Positions 17,887 to 27,433 of a stretch of 64,000 nt of DNA are shown here, piece by piece. The stretch spans positions 1-64,000 of the forward strand of contig NZ_JABWCS010000213.1 of the NCBI RefSeq assembly GCF_013359945.1. The letters run 5' to 3'. How positions within the stretch are numbered: position 1 is the stretch's first letter; each line of letters starts with the position of its first letter. The translations under genes were made by a program, and so were the position numbers. Origin of the DNA: Paenibacillus agri. Its GTDB lineage: Bacteria > Bacillota > Bacilli > Paenibacillales > Paenibacillaceae. The notes beneath the pieces are model-generated. The model did not search any database, was not told the origin of the DNA, and saw only the letters and a program-made list of their open reading frames with translations.

Positions 17887-17929
17887 TTATATAAGCCGAA
17901 CAAAAGAAATTAACAACAAGCTGGCAGGA

Positions 17930-18450
17930 TTGAAGGGGGAAGTTTGGAACTGCAGGCACAAAGCGCTCGCCTGAATGATTCTCTGATCTGCAGTTAACTT
18001 TCCAAATCCATTAAGGCCTGGGATTTCTGCAGGAAAACTAACGACGGAACATAGACTATCGACAGATTTCAACCACCAGGAGCGGTACATTCCCTTCACC
18101 GAGTGTCGACAGATTTCAACCACTAGGTAAGTATTCCCCTTTACTAGTCGTCTTCCTTGTGGAAAAGAGGGGCTACCTCCCCAACTAACTGCAATTTTGT
18201 ACCTTAATTTTCTTCAATATAGGCAAATCTGGGGAATAAGGGCGTTTTTGTATCTTATTTTTCGAAAAAACATGCTGAAAGGGGTATACTGGAAAATTTA
18301 AGGTACAATATTGCACTTAATCTCCATTTAGCCTTAGCTGCAGAGGATTTAAGGTACGAAAATGCCGTTAATTACACTTCGACTTCGTTCCTTTCTATAT
18401 AAACTCTCTTTTCTTGGTTATGTTTGTTAGTTTAAATCCGTTCTATATAG
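17930..18450 (+). repeat. Composite dispersed repeat, family I fragment plus complete family II element
   Basis: The left part has GGGGGAAGTTTGGAACTGCAG as in family I. An 18-bp stretch (TCGACAGATTTCAACCAC) is repeated exactly at 18059-18076 and 18106-18123. The family II element at about 18185-18376 has four arms of one motif: GCAATTTTGTACCTTA and GCGTTTTTGTATCTTA on the left, then TTTAAGGTACAATATTGC and TTTAAGGTACGAAAATGC inverted on the right. The end matches GTTCTATATAG. No gene is seen. Confidence 0.7.
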
Positions 18451-18512
18451 ATACTGTATTTTTTTGGTATAATCACAGTGTTATTTATTCATTTATCTGG
18501 AGGGTTAAACCT

Positions 18513-19037
18513 ATGAGTAGAGATACGGCATTGTTAATTATTGATGTTCAGGAAGCGATGTTTTCGTATCCGGGACAAGAGCTGTACGACGGACCGCGCG
18601 TTATGGACCGGATCATCTCCTTACTCGGCAAAGCACGACAGACAGGCACACCGGTGGTTTATATTCAGCATACAGAAGATGAAGAATTCACAAGGGATTC
18701 TCCGACCTGGCAGATTAGCGCCCGTATTCAGCCCGAAGAGGGAGAGCGGATTATTGAGAAGCCGACCTGGGATGCTTTTCACCGTACAATTTTGCATGAA
18801 ACGCTACAGCAGATGGGGATCACTCGACTGATTATTGTCGGCATGCAGACCCAGTTTTGTGTAGACACCACAACCAGACGTGCTTATAGCTTGGGCTATG
18901 AGAGTGTGCTCGTTCAAGACGCCCATAGTACTTTTGATACAGAACAATTGAGCGGGAAAGATGTCGTCAGTCACCATAATGACATTTTGGGAGGGAGATT
19001 TGCAGAATTGAAGCTGGAGAGTGAGGTTGAGTTTTAA
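18513..19037 (+). CDS. Isochorismatase-family cysteine hydrolase
   Basis: The 174-residue alpha/beta hydrolase has the family triad: D in ALLIIDVQ, K in EKPTWDAF, and the nucleophile C in GMQTQFCVDTT. Related enzymes act on isochorismate, nicotinamide or other amides, and the substrate here is open. The ATG at 18513 follows CTGGAGGG; an upstream ATG at 18414 lacks an RBS and lies in the repeat. The stop is 1 bp from the VanW-type start, so the two are probably co-transcribed. Confidence 0.85.
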   Translation: MSRDTALLIIDVQEAMFSYPGQELYDGPRVMDRIISLLGKARQTGTPVVYIQHTEDEEFTRDSPTWQISARIQPEEGERIIEKPTWDAFHRTILHETLQQMGITRLIIVGMQTQFCVDTTTRRAYSLGYESVLVQDAHSTFDTEQLSGKDVVSHHNDILGGRFAELKLESEVEF

Positions 19038-19038
19038 C

Positions 19039-19872
19039 ATGAATAGTATAAAGGCATCGATGAAGCCAATCCGCCGCTCCAGGCTGAGATTATTTGTAGG
19101 GAAGCGGTATTTTATCTGGAAGAGATATTGGTTATGGTATACCCGGCGAGGTAAGCTTGCTGTACATCGTTCCGGTGACCGGCTACCTTATACAATTATG
19201 GAGCATGCAACACCTCTGCTGCGAAGTCTTCGAAATGTAGACATGCAGTTCCAGTATAATAAAATAACGAATCTGCGTCTTGCGGTGGCAAAACTGGATG
19301 GGCTGTTGATCCGGCCGGGGGAGACTTTTTCGTACTGGAGAAGTATCGGAAAACCAAGCAAACGAAAAGGCTATGTCGAGGGGATGGTTCTGCACTATGG
19401 AGGCTTTCAGGCAGGGATCGGCGGTGGACTCTGTCAGCTATCCAATCTGATCTACTGGATGACACTGCATACGCCGCTTACGGTCAAAGAACGGCATCGT
19501 CACAGCTATGATGTCTTTCCGGATGAACAGCGGACACAGCCTTTTGGCAGCGGTGCAACTTGTTCTTATAATTATTTGGACCTGCAACTCACCAATAATA
19601 CGGATAGTACCTTTCAGTTAAATCTGTGGCTAGATGATACACACCTCCGGGGAGAATGGAGATGTACGGAGAAACCGCTCTACAAGTATGAGGTGTATGA
19701 GAAAGAACATGTGATCAGCCTGGAGCCCTGGGGTGGATATATACGCAGTAACCAGATCAATCGCCGGGTGATGACCCGCAGCGGTGAAATTGCAGGTGAT
19801 GAGCATATTACCGACAATCATGCGCTTATGATGTATTCACCCTTACTGCATGAAACCACCTCGTCATCATGA
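19039..19872 (+). CDS. VanW-family protein
   Basis: The 277-residue protein has the VanW signature: PGETFSYWRSIG, KGYVEGMVL, GGGLCQLSNLIYW and ERHRHSYDVFPD. VanW occurs in some vancomycin resistance clusters but its function is unknown, and most members lie outside them, as here. There is no signal peptide, only a basic N-terminus (KRYFIWKRYWLWYTRRGK). The ATG at 19039 follows GTGAGG; a GTG at 19021 is possible but its RBS is too close. The gene abuts the isochorismatase gene. Confidence 0.85.
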   Translation: MNSIKASMKPIRRSRLRLFVGKRYFIWKRYWLWYTRRGKLAVHRSGDRLPYTIMEHATPLLRSLRNVDMQFQYNKITNLRLAVAKLDGLLIRPGETFSYWRSIGKPSKRKGYVEGMVLHYGGFQAGIGGGLCQLSNLIYWMTLHTPLTVKERHRHSYDVFPDEQRTQPFGSGATCSYNYLDLQLTNNTDSTFQLNLWLDDTHLRGEWRCTEKPLYKYEVYEKEHVISLEPWGGYIRSNQINRRVMTRSGEIAGDEHITDNHALMMYSPLLHETTSSS

Positions 19873-19961
19873 AAATTTATGAAAAAGGGCTGTATTTTTT
19901 CGTGTTTTGCGATACATTAACATATGGAACTTTACAGTAACGGAAAGGATACTCTCACAAT

Positions 19962-20876
19962 ATGACTACCAAGAAGCCACCGATTCCTATTCCGTTGTTA
20001 ATGCTGATCGGAATCATGGCCATTTCTTTTTCATCCATCTTCATTAAATGGTCTGATGCGCCGGCTTCAGTGCAAGGGATGTACCGCTTGCTATTCACCT
20101 CACTGTTGATGCTGCCTTTTGCCCGCCCGCATAGCGGTGCTGTTCATAAGCTCAGTACAACCGACTGGGTGCTGCTTATTTTCTCCGGTATAATGCTGGC
20201 ACTGCATTTTTTGCTCTGGATGGGTTCATTGTCGTATACTTCTGTAGCGAGCTCAACGATGATTATGGCATTGGAGCCGGTATTCATCATGCTGGGTGCT
20301 TTTGTGCTTTATAAGGAAAGGACAGCAGCTTCCGCTATGCTGGGTGTAGCCATTGCCATCGGCGGAGTGTGCTTCATCGGCTGGGGTGACATTGGAGTTT
20401 CTGCCGATAACCTGAAGGGAGATTTACTTTCGGTTGGTGGAACTGCTGCAGTCGCTGTACATATGTTGATCAGTCAGAAGCTTGTAGCCCAAATGCCTTC
20501 CTATTTGTACAGCCTGATTGTTTTCAGCGTAGCAGCGGTTGTATTTGCGCTCTATAATCTGGTGATGGGCATTCCTTTCTTCGATTATCCGCTTACCGAA
20601 TGGGGAATCTTCTTACTATTAGCCATAGTTCCCACAGTGTTCGGACATCTCCTCTTTAACTGGATGATGCAATATCTCTCCGCAACCACGGTATCGATGA
20701 GCATTTTGGCTGAACCGGTTGTAGCCAGTATTCTGGCTTACCTGCTGCTGAGCGAAAATTTGAGTAATCTACAGTGGGCGGGGGGACTGCTCGTAATGAT
20801 CGGTATGGCTGTTTATTTATGGGCTGAACGAAAGAAAGTAGACTCAGTGCCACCTGCACTGGAGAATGCATCTTAA
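19962..20876 (+). CDS. EamA-family (DMT superfamily) transporter
   Basis: The 304-residue protein has about ten TM helices in two EamA repeats, with typical motifs: SSIFIKWSDAP, FLLWMGSLSYTSVASSTMIMALEPVF in the first half, and ATTVSMSILAEPVVASILAYLLL in the second. Such proteins export metabolites or drugs; the substrate cannot be told. GGAAAGGAT precedes the ATG. The methyltransferase gene follows after 41 bp and may be in the same transcript. Confidence 0.88.
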   Translation: MTTKKPPIPIPLLMLIGIMAISFSSIFIKWSDAPASVQGMYRLLFTSLLMLPFARPHSGAVHKLSTTDWVLLIFSGIMLALHFLLWMGSLSYTSVASSTMIMALEPVFIMLGAFVLYKERTAASAMLGVAIAIGGVCFIGWGDIGVSADNLKGDLLSVGGTAAVAVHMLISQKLVAQMPSYLYSLIVFSVAAVVFALYNLVMGIPFFDYPLTEWGIFLLLAIVPTVFGHLLFNWMMQYLSATTVSMSILAEPVVASILAYLLLSENLSNLQWAGGLLVMIGMAVYLWAERKKVDSVPPALENAS

Positions 20877-20917
20877 TAGAAGCTTTTTTATCATTAGACA
20901 AAAGGAGTCACAACTTA

Positions 20918-21760
20918 ATGAATAACCAGCATCAAGAATCGGAACCGGCTGCAGGCGTGCAGGCTGGATCGGTCAGCGAAGAATCCTGGAATGAGGACAC
21001 CTACGCCGCCTGGACAAGCCGGTTCGGAACCCCGGCGGAAGCAGCAGCCAAACTGGCGAAAGATCCGTTAGTCAAGCTGTTCCCGATCTCATCATACTTT
21101 GGCGAGATTAGCGGGAAGAAAATAATAAATCTTATGGGTTCCAACGGTATGAAGGCAGTTGCGCTCGCTTTGCTTGGTGCAGAGGTGACGGTGGCCGACT
21201 TCTCCGAAGCTAATGCCCGTTATGCCAAGGATCTCGCTTCGGCGGCCGAAGTACAGTTAACCTATCACGTGTCGGATGTACTGAATCTTCCGGCGGAAGT
21301 CGCAGAGTCTTCTTATGATATCGTGTTTGCTGAACAGGGGATCGTCCATTACTTCACAGACCTGGCGCCTTTTATGGATACAGCCTATCGTCTGCTTTCA
21401 CCAGGTGGGCGGTTCGTACTGCGTGATTTTCATCCAATAACTACGAAGCTAATCTCATCCAAAGGGTCTACGGCAAAGGTCCGCAAGCATAAGGTGAGCG
21501 GCGATTACTTTGACACAGGGCTGGAGGAGAAAATCGTATCGTACTCCAAATACCTGCCTGCCTCAGCGGGCGGAATGGGTGAGAAAAAGAGTGTGGTGCA
21601 CTGGCGCCGCTGGACACTTGGTGAAATCGTCACGGCGGCAGCAGCCAGCGGACTTGTCATCACCATGCTGGTGGAGGAGCCTAATTTATCTTCGGATGTG
21701 TATGATAAAGGAATTCCGAAGACTTTTACACTGGTTGCGGAAAAAGCAGGGCAGGCATAA
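20918..21760 (+). CDS. Class I SAM-dependent methyltransferase
   Basis: The 280-residue protein has a Rossmann-type SAM site: motif I INLMGSNGMKAVALALLGA, an acidic ribose-binding strand (VTVADFSEANARYA), and motif IV-like DIVFAEQGIVHYF with GGRFVLRDFHP. The substrate is unknown. AAAGGAGTC lies before the ATG. The first 45 residues, before the fold, include EESWNEDTYAAWTSRFG. A shared bidirectional terminator separates it from the convergent LysR gene. Confidence 0.85.
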   Translation: MNNQHQESEPAAGVQAGSVSEESWNEDTYAAWTSRFGTPAEAAAKLAKDPLVKLFPISSYFGEISGKKIINLMGSNGMKAVALALLGAEVTVADFSEANARYAKDLASAAEVQLTYHVSDVLNLPAEVAESSYDIVFAEQGIVHYFTDLAPFMDTAYRLLSPGGRFVLRDFHPITTKLISSKGSTAKVRKHKVSGDYFDTGLEEKIVSYSKYLPASAGGMGEKKSVVHWRRWTLGEIVTAAAASGLVITMLVEEPNLSSDVYDKGIPKTFTLVAEKAGQA

Positions 21761-21782
21761 ACCTGCTCCTATATAAATGAAG

Positions 21783-21827
21783 AAAGGGTCTGGTACATGG
21801 CTTTCCATGTGCCGGACCCTTTTTTGT
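21783..21827. terminator. Bidirectional terminator between methyltransferase and LysR genes
   Basis: AAAGGGTCTGGTACATGG pairs with CATGTGCCGGACCCTTT, with T runs on both strands. Confidence 0.85.
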
Positions 21828-21828
21828 A

Positions 21829-22722
21829 TTATTGCGCCGGCCTCTGTGCAAAATAGTCCAGAACCGCTTCTTCCAGCGGAGTTAGCAGGTGATCCTTACG
21901 CCAAGCGATGAAAAAACCGCCTTTTTCTGGCTGAATGCCCGGCAGGGGAGCGTAACGCAAGCGGTTCTGTGCGACCTCTCTTTGAATTCCCTTTTTGGAA
22001 TAGATCGCGACACCACCTGCTTCGCTGACTAGACTTTTGATAAGCTCCGGTGAATCTAGTACGGTACGATTCCACAGACGGACGCTATTGAGCTGTGCCC
22101 ACTTGTCGGCGATCCCGCGCAAAGCGGAACCGGCAGCATGTTGTACCCAAGGTTCGCGTACGGCTAGTTCTGCGGTCAGCTCAGGACTTTCTTCGAAGGG
22201 ATGACCTGGCGCAAATATCAACACAGGCTCGTCTTGTTCGATCCGCTGAAAATGAAAGGTATCATCATTACATTCGCTGGTGTGCAGCAGCGCCAATGGA
22301 GTTTCGCGAACCCGCAGCCGCTCTCTCAGCTCCCGGTCTGCATGCACAGACATGGATAACTCTATACCGGGAAAGTCCAGCATGAGCTGTGACATCGCCT
22401 TAGGAAGCACATAGCTGCCAGGAATATAGCTGGATTCCAGCTTTAGTTGTCCTTGCGAGGGGGAGGAGAACTGTTTGACACTGCGCTCGGCGTCCGCCGC
22501 GAGGGCTACGATTTTTACAGCGTATTGATACAAGGTACGACCTGCTTCTGTCAGCAGCACTCGACCACTACGATATTGAAACAATGGAGTACCGAGTTCG
22601 GTTTCGAGATTCTTCATATGGAAGGAAACAGTCGGCTGTTTGACCCCAAGTTCGGCTGCAACTTCTGTAACCTTTTTGTATTTTTCAATTAACACTACGA
22701 TGTGGAGTTTCATAATATTCAT
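21829..22722 (-). CDS. LysR-family transcriptional regulator
   Basis: The 297-residue protein has an N-terminal winged HTH (EKYKKVTEVAAELGVKQPTVSFHMKNLE) and a periplasmic-binding-like effector domain (about 90-290). GGGGGAA lies 6 bp before the ATG. The pst operon is divergent with 285 bp between; there is no evidence that this regulator controls it. The effector is unknown. Confidence 0.88.
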   Translation of the reverse strand: MNIMKLHIVVLIEKYKKVTEVAAELGVKQPTVSFHMKNLETELGTPLFQYRSGRVLLTEAGRTLYQYAVKIVALAADAERSVKQFSSPSQGQLKLESSYIPGSYVLPKAMSQLMLDFPGIELSMSVHADRELRERLRVRETPLALLHTSECNDDTFHFQRIEQDEPVLIFAPGHPFEESPELTAELAVREPWVQHAAGSALRGIADKWAQLNSVRLWNRTVLDSPELIKSLVSEAGGVAIYSKKGIQREVAQNRLRYAPLPGIQPEKGGFFIAWRKDHLLTPLEEAVLDYFAQRPAQ

Positions 22723-23007
22723 GATGTTCCCCCGGGAAAATGTTGTTAAAAACGGTGAATATTAAGCAGTTGTTTCTTTATTATAGATTATATCTATGTT
22801 GCTATACAAATTATGTTGTTATTTTTATCTTTCATTTTACACAACGAGGACCTTTCTCTAACGAACGAGCCCTAGAATAGGAAGAGTCAAAGGCGACACA
22901 ATGCTGCCAAGGCAATAAAACATGACGTCAGCTTTCACTGCATTTTGTGGTGGTCAAGCGTGTGGGAGCAACTGCTCCACAACAACTTTAGGGGGAGACA
23001 AACAATA

Positions 23008-23955
23008 ATGCAATTTAGAAAATCTTGGATCATGACACTGGCTTTAACTAGCGTACTGGCACTTTCGGCTTGCGGAGCAAATAATGCAACAACCAATAAT
23101 GGTGGAGGTAACACTTCAGCAACAAACGCACCAACAGAAACAAGCGGTACCGAATTAAAAGGTTCGGTTCTGGCATCGGGCTCCACAGCATTGCAGCCGC
23201 TCGTTGAGCAAGTTGCAGAGAAGTTCATGGAGAGCAACAAAGGCGTAGACATTCAAGTACAAGGCGGCGGTAGCGGTACTGGCTTGACTCAAGTTGCTGA
23301 GAAGCAGGTCGATATCGGTAACTCTGATGTATTCGCAGAAGAGAAGCTGAAAGACGCTGACGCTGATAAAGCAGCAGCACTGGTTGACCACCAAGTAGCC
23401 GTAGTTGCGATTGCAGCAGTTACAAACAAAGAAGTTGGTGTTAAAGATTTGACCAAACAACAATTGGTTGACATCTTCACTGGTAAAGTAACGAACTGGA
23501 AAGAAGTTGGCGGTAAAGACGAGAAGATCCAAATCATCAACCGTCCAGGCAGCTCCGGAACACGTGCAACTTTCGAAAGTTTCGCATTGGGAACGAAGAC
23601 TGAAGACCTTCAAGGATCTATTCAAGAAGATTCCTCCGGTACAGTTAAGAAGCTTGTTAGCGAAACACCAGGTGCGATCGGATACCTTGCACTGTCCTAC
23701 CTTGATGACTCTTTGACAACACTCAGCTATGACGGTGTAGAACCTTCTGTAGACAACGTTATTGCTGGTAAATATCCAGTATGGGCTTACGAGCACATGT
23801 ACACAAATGGTGAGCCAAACGAAACGGTTAAAGCTTTCCTTGATTACTTCTTGACTGACGAAGTGCAAAGCGGCGATGTAGTAGAGCTTGGATACATCCC
23901 GGCTTCCAAAATGCAGGTTGCTCGTGATGTCAAAGGTAACGTAACGACTAAATAA
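23008..23955 (+). CDS. pstS: Phosphate ABC transporter substrate-binding lipoprotein PstS
   Basis: The 315-residue protein has a lipoprotein signal (lipobox LSAC near residue 20) and an Asn/Thr-rich linker. The phosphate-binding fold follows, with GSTALQPLVEQVAEKF, GGGSGTGL and NRPGSSGTRATFE. It captures phosphate at the outer membrane face and delivers it to PstCA. The start ATG at 23008 follows AGGGGGAG. It heads pstSCAB; no phoU is present. I could not find a convincing Pho box upstream in 22723-23007, although PhoPR control is usual. Confidence 0.93.
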   Translation: MQFRKSWIMTLALTSVLALSACGANNATTNNGGGNTSATNAPTETSGTELKGSVLASGSTALQPLVEQVAEKFMESNKGVDIQVQGGGSGTGLTQVAEKQVDIGNSDVFAEEKLKDADADKAAALVDHQVAVVAIAAVTNKEVGVKDLTKQQLVDIFTGKVTNWKEVGGKDEKIQIINRPGSSGTRATFESFALGTKTEDLQGSIQEDSSGTVKKLVSETPGAIGYLALSYLDDSLTTLSYDGVEPSVDNVIAGKYPVWAYEHMYTNGEPNETVKAFLDYFLTDEVQSGDVVELGYIPASKMQVARDVKGNVTTK

Positions 23956-24054
23956 ACATCACGATCAAACATTCTTCAGTAGAAATTCAATGTGATTAGA
24001 GGCGGAATATCCTTCTGCCTCTCTTTTCACTTTAGAAAGAGGGAGCATTTCAAG

Positions 24055-24951
24055 GTGAAAGCAAACAAATCTCGTATTGAAAAGCATCATATAGAAGATT
24101 TCATCGGACGCACTTATATGTCCTTTTGCGTAACGCTATTAATTGTCATCATTGTATCAATGGTGTATTTTGTGGCGTCCAAAGGCCTGTCCACCTTTAT
24201 TAGCGGGACAACAAGCGTATCTGAGTTCTTCTTTGGTACTAAATGGTCGCCGGACGGGGATACACCATCCTTCGGTGCACTTCCGTTTATTTCCGGGTCC
24301 TTCCTAGTTACTTTGCTCGCAGCACTGATTGCTAGCCCGCTCAGTATCTGTGCAGCATTGTTTATGACCGAAATCGTTCCAGGTTGGGGAAAAAAGCTGC
24401 TTCAGCCGGTTATTGAGCTGTTGTCCGGTATTCCTTCCGTGGTATACGGCTTTGTGGGCTTAAGTGTGATTGTGCCCCTGCTCCGCAATATCTTTCCGGG
24501 CCAGGGCATCGGGGTGGCTGCAGGCGCACTTGTCTTATCGGTTATGATTCTACCGACAATTACGAGCGTGGCTGCAGATGCATTGTCTTCTTTACCGCAA
24601 AATTTGAAGGAATCTTCGTTTGCGCTTGGAGCTACCCGGTGGCAGACGATTTCTCGCGTCATCATTCCTACAACCCTGCCGGCGATTATGACAGGTGTAG
24701 TACTGGGGATGGCCCGCGCCTTTGGCGAGGCTCTTGCTGTACAAATGGTTATAGGTAACGCGCCGTTCGTTCCGCGCTCGCTGTTCGAATCGGCTTCTAC
24801 CTTGACGAGTGTTATTACGTTGGGAATGGGCAATACCACTATGGGCTCACCGCACAATAATGCGCTATGGAGCATGGCACTGGTTCTTATGCTGATGACA
24901 TTTGTATTCGTCTTCCTCGTAAGACTGCTTGAAAGGAGAAATAAAATTTGA
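24055..24951 (+). CDS. pstC: Phosphate ABC transporter permease PstC
   Basis: The 298-residue permease has six predicted TM helices and the permease EAA-type motif (SLPQNLKESSFALGATRWQTISRVIIP), plus GIPSVVYGFVGLSVIVPLL. The GTG at 24055 is chosen because AGAGGGAG lies upstream; an earlier in-frame ATG at 23992 has no RBS. It ends in a 4-bp TTGA overlap with pstA, so the two permeases are translationally coupled. Confidence 0.92.
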   Translation: MKANKSRIEKHHIEDFIGRTYMSFCVTLLIVIIVSMVYFVASKGLSTFISGTTSVSEFFFGTKWSPDGDTPSFGALPFISGSFLVTLLAALIASPLSICAALFMTEIVPGWGKKLLQPVIELLSGIPSVVYGFVGLSVIVPLLRNIFPGQGIGVAAGALVLSVMILPTITSVAADALSSLPQNLKESSFALGATRWQTISRVIIPTTLPAIMTGVVLGMARAFGEALAVQMVIGNAPFVPRSLFESASTLTSVITLGMGNTTMGSPHNNALWSMALVLMLMTFVFVFLVRLLERRNKI

Positions 24952-25844
24952 AGCCGAGAACCGCTGACAAAATCGCTACCACGCTTATTGTGTTTTTCGC
25001 TCTACTTATTGTAGGCATCCTGGTTGGCCTATTGGGCTACATACTGATGCGCGGAATCAGTCACATCAGTTGGGATTTCCTGACCTCTGCACCTCAGAAG
25101 ATCCGGGCAGGAGGAGGAGTAGGGCCGCAGCTGTTTAACTCCATATTCTTGCTATTCCTAACCCTTCTGATCACAGTACCGCTGGGTCTTGGTGCCGGAA
25201 TTTTCATGGCGGAGTATGCACGTCCTGGCAAGCTTACCGCATTTATCCGCTTGATCGTGGAGGTTCTGTCTTCATTCCCGTCGATCGTAGTGGGTTTGTT
25301 CGGGCTCTTGCTGATTGTGAACTATTTCAACCTCGGATTCTCTCTGATATCTGGCGCGCTGGCCTTGACGGTATTCAACCTGCCGCTAATGGTGCGGATT
25401 ACGGAGCAGGCCTTCCGAACGGTTCCGAAGCAGCAGAAAGAAGCAGGGTTTGCGCTTGGATTGTCCAAATGGAAAATTGTAACCTCAGTCCTGTTCCCTG
25501 TAGCTTTGCCAACAATCATTACAGGAACGATCCTGTCGGCAGGCCGGGTGTTCGGGGAAGCTGCAGCACTGATGTTCACCGCAGGAATGAGCAGTCCTCG
25601 TCTTGATTTCGGGAACTGGAATCCACTCAGCCCGTCTTCACCGCTGAATCCGTTCCGTCCCGCAGAGACGCTTGCAGTGCACATCTGGAAAATAAATAGT
25701 GAAGGCTTGGCTCCCGATGCGGTTCAAATCGCTGCCGGGGCTTCGGCTGTGCTGGTTATTACTGTATTGATCTTTAACCTGGCCGCGCGTTACTTCGGCC
25801 GCTTTATTTACCGTAAACTCACAGCTTCTAAGCGTATGAACTAG
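24948..25844 (+). CDS. pstA: Phosphate ABC transporter permease PstA
   Basis: The 298-residue permease has about six TM helices and the motif VPKQQKEAGFALGLSKWKIVTSVLFPVALP, with SFPSIVVGLFGLLLIV typical of PstA. It starts with TTG overlapping the pstC stop, after AAAGGAGAAAT. It forms the membrane channel with PstC, driven by PstB. Confidence 0.92.
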   Translation: MKPRTADKIATTLIVFFALLIVGILVGLLGYILMRGISHISWDFLTSAPQKIRAGGGVGPQLFNSIFLLFLTLLITVPLGLGAGIFMAEYARPGKLTAFIRLIVEVLSSFPSIVVGLFGLLLIVNYFNLGFSLISGALALTVFNLPLMVRITEQAFRTVPKQQKEAGFALGLSKWKIVTSVLFPVALPTIITGTILSAGRVFGEAAALMFTAGMSSPRLDFGNWNPLSPSSPLNPFRPAETLAVHIWKINSEGLAPDAVQIAAGASAVLVITVLIFNLAARYFGRFIYRKLTASKRMN

Positions 25845-25887
25845 CAGGTATACCAATTAGATCAGAGAATAGTAGGAGGAGTAAGCG

Positions 25888-26664
25888 ATGGGAGCAACAG
25901 CAACCGCAAGCAAAAATTCTTTTCAGACCGAACAATTGAGTATTTTCTATGGGACTTATGAAGCCGTTAAAGGGATCAGCCTGCCTTTTCCGGAAAACAC
26001 GGTAACTGCACTCATCGGTCCTTCGGGTTGCGGTAAATCCACCTTTCTTCGTTCGCTCAACCGGATGAATGACGAGATTTCGGGTTCCACATCCAAAGGC
26101 AGCATCTGGATTGACGGCGTAGATATCAACGCTCCAGGTACAGATGTAATCAAGCTGCGGCAAAAAATCGGGATGGTGTGGCAGAAGCCAAATCCATTCT
26201 ACAAATCCATCTATGACAATATTGCCTTCGGACCAAAGTATCATGGAATCAAAGGTAAACAAGCATTGGATGAGATTGTGGAGAGCAGTCTCCGTCGTGC
26301 TGCACTGTGGGATGAAGTAAAGGATCGTCTGAAGGATTCAGCCCTGGCACTATCGGGTGGTCAACAGCAGCGTCTCTGTATCGCACGGGCATTGTCTGTA
26401 AATCCACAAATCCTGCTGCTGGATGAACCAGCTTCTGCATTGGACCCGGTATCTACAGGTAAGGTTGAGGAATTGATCAAAGAGTTGAGAGAGGATCTGC
26501 GGATTGTTATCGTTACACACAACATGCAGCAGGCTGCACGTATTTCGGATTACACCGCTTACTTCTACCTAGGTTCTTTGGTGGAACATGATAAGACGGA
26601 GAAAGTCTTCTCCAACCCTGAGAATCAAATGACACAGGAATACATTATGGGCCGTTTTGGCTGA
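25888..26664 (+). CDS. pstB: Phosphate ABC transporter ATPase PstB
   Basis: The 258-residue ATPase has Walker [11 protein letters not shown]-loop [19 protein letters not shown], signature [15 protein letters not shown] and Walker [16 protein letters not shown], all characteristic of PstB. GTAGGAGG precedes the ATG. It lies 43 bp after pstA and ends the operon at a terminator. Confidence 0.94.
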   Translation: MGATATASKNSFQTEQLSIFYGTYEAVKGISLPFPENTVTALIGPSGCGKSTFLRSLNRMNDEISGSTSKGSIWIDGVDINAPGTDVIKLRQKIGMVWQKPNPFYKSIYDNIAFGPKYHGIKGKQALDEIVESSLRRAALWDEVKDRLKDSALALSGGQQQRLCIARALSVNPQILLLDEPASALDPVSTGKVEELIKELREDLRIVIVTHNMQQAARISDYTAYFYLGSLVEHDKTEKVFSNPENQMTQEYIMGRFG

Positions 26665-26678
26665 TTATTATGAAGTGG

Positions 26679-26711
26679 AAAACACTGCTCTTCCCGAGCG
26701 GTGTTTTTTTG
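26679..26711 (+). terminator. Terminator of the pst operon
   Basis: AACACTGCTC pairs with GAGCGGTGTT, followed by seven T. Confidence 0.8.
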
Positions 26712-26749
26712 TTATGCCGCTAGGGGAAAGGGTTATGAAGCAAGGTTAT

Positions 26750-26800
26750 TTGCAAAGTAAGCAAGGATCATGTATGATTAATTGATAATCATTCTCAATA
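26750..26800 (+). promoter_or_regulatory. Promoter with overlapping Fur box upstream of the nitroreductase
   Basis: TTGCAA (26750-26755) and TATGAT (26773-26778) are 17 bp apart. TGATAATCATTCTCA at 26783-26797 fits the 7-1-7 Fur box (TGATAATNATTATCA) with one mismatch and would cover the transcription start. Iron-dependent repression is inferred. Confidence 0.65.
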
Positions 26801-26825
26801 ATATTTTGACCAGGAGGAACTATTT

Positions 26826-27428
26826 ATGACGGAATCACAATCGACATCTGCAAATAGCATTGCTGCCATAATCAAGGAACGCCGCTCGATTAAACAATTC
26901 AAATCCGATCCACTTCCGGAAGGGCTGCTCGAAGAACTACTGAATGTTGCAGTATGGGCTCCAAACCATGGACTGCGTGAACCATGGCGTTTCATCGCTT
27001 TTAAGGGAGAAGGGGCGAAGTTTCTCGGCGATGCAGCTTTTTCTTTGATCAAGCGTGGAGCGGCCGATCCTGACTTTGCAGCTAAACGTAAAGAATACCT
27101 CTCCAACATTCCGTTAACCATTATTGTTGTTATGCCAGAAGATCCGCGCCAGCGGGAATGGGATGATGATTATGGTGCAGTCTCTGCCTTAGTACAGAAC
27201 TTCCAGCTGGCAGCGTGGGAGAAGGGCGTGGGCACGATCTGGAAGACGGACCCTTACATCTACGCACCTGAATTCCGGAACAAACTTGGTGTGAAGCCAG
27301 GCGAGAAGATCGTAGCAATGGTTCACGCCGGTTATCCGGAAGTCGTGCCAGCCAGCCGCCCACGGACCGAGGCTGTAGAGCTGCTGCAGGTGGTTGACAG
27401 CTATCCGGAGAGTGGAAGCCTGGAGTAG
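26826..27428 (+). CDS. Nitroreductase-family FMN oxidoreductase
   Basis: The 200-residue protein has the nitroreductase fold: IIKERRSIKQFKSDPLP at the FMN site, VAVWAPNHGLREPWRFIAF, and GYPEVVPASRPRT near the end. Family members reduce nitro compounds, flavins or quinones with NAD(P)H. CAGGAGGAAC precedes the ATG. The upstream Fur box suggests an iron-linked role, for example flavin or ferric reduction, which is inference. Its last 88 bp are present again immediately downstream as a diverged copy. Confidence 0.85.
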   Translation: MTESQSTSANSIAAIIKERRSIKQFKSDPLPEGLLEELLNVAVWAPNHGLREPWRFIAFKGEGAKFLGDAAFSLIKRGAADPDFAAKRKEYLSNIPLTIIVVMPEDPRQREWDDDYGAVSALVQNFQLAAWEKGVGTIWKTDPYIYAPEFRNKLGVKPGEKIVAMVHAGYPEVVPASRPRTEAVELLQVVDSYPESGSLE

Positions 27429-27433
27429 AAGAA

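Noticed and set aside
18414..18512. Longer N-terminus for the isochorismatase gene
   Set aside because: The start lies in the repeat region without an RBS; the ATG at 18513 has CTGGAGGG.
22723..23007. Pho box upstream of pstS
   Set aside because: Only isolated TTTACA-like hexamers are found, not the spaced direct repeats required; no call made.
23155..23868. Long minus-strand frame inside pstS
   Set aside because: It overlaps a clear PstS, its translation is Cys/Phe-rich without any family feature, and it lacks an RBS.
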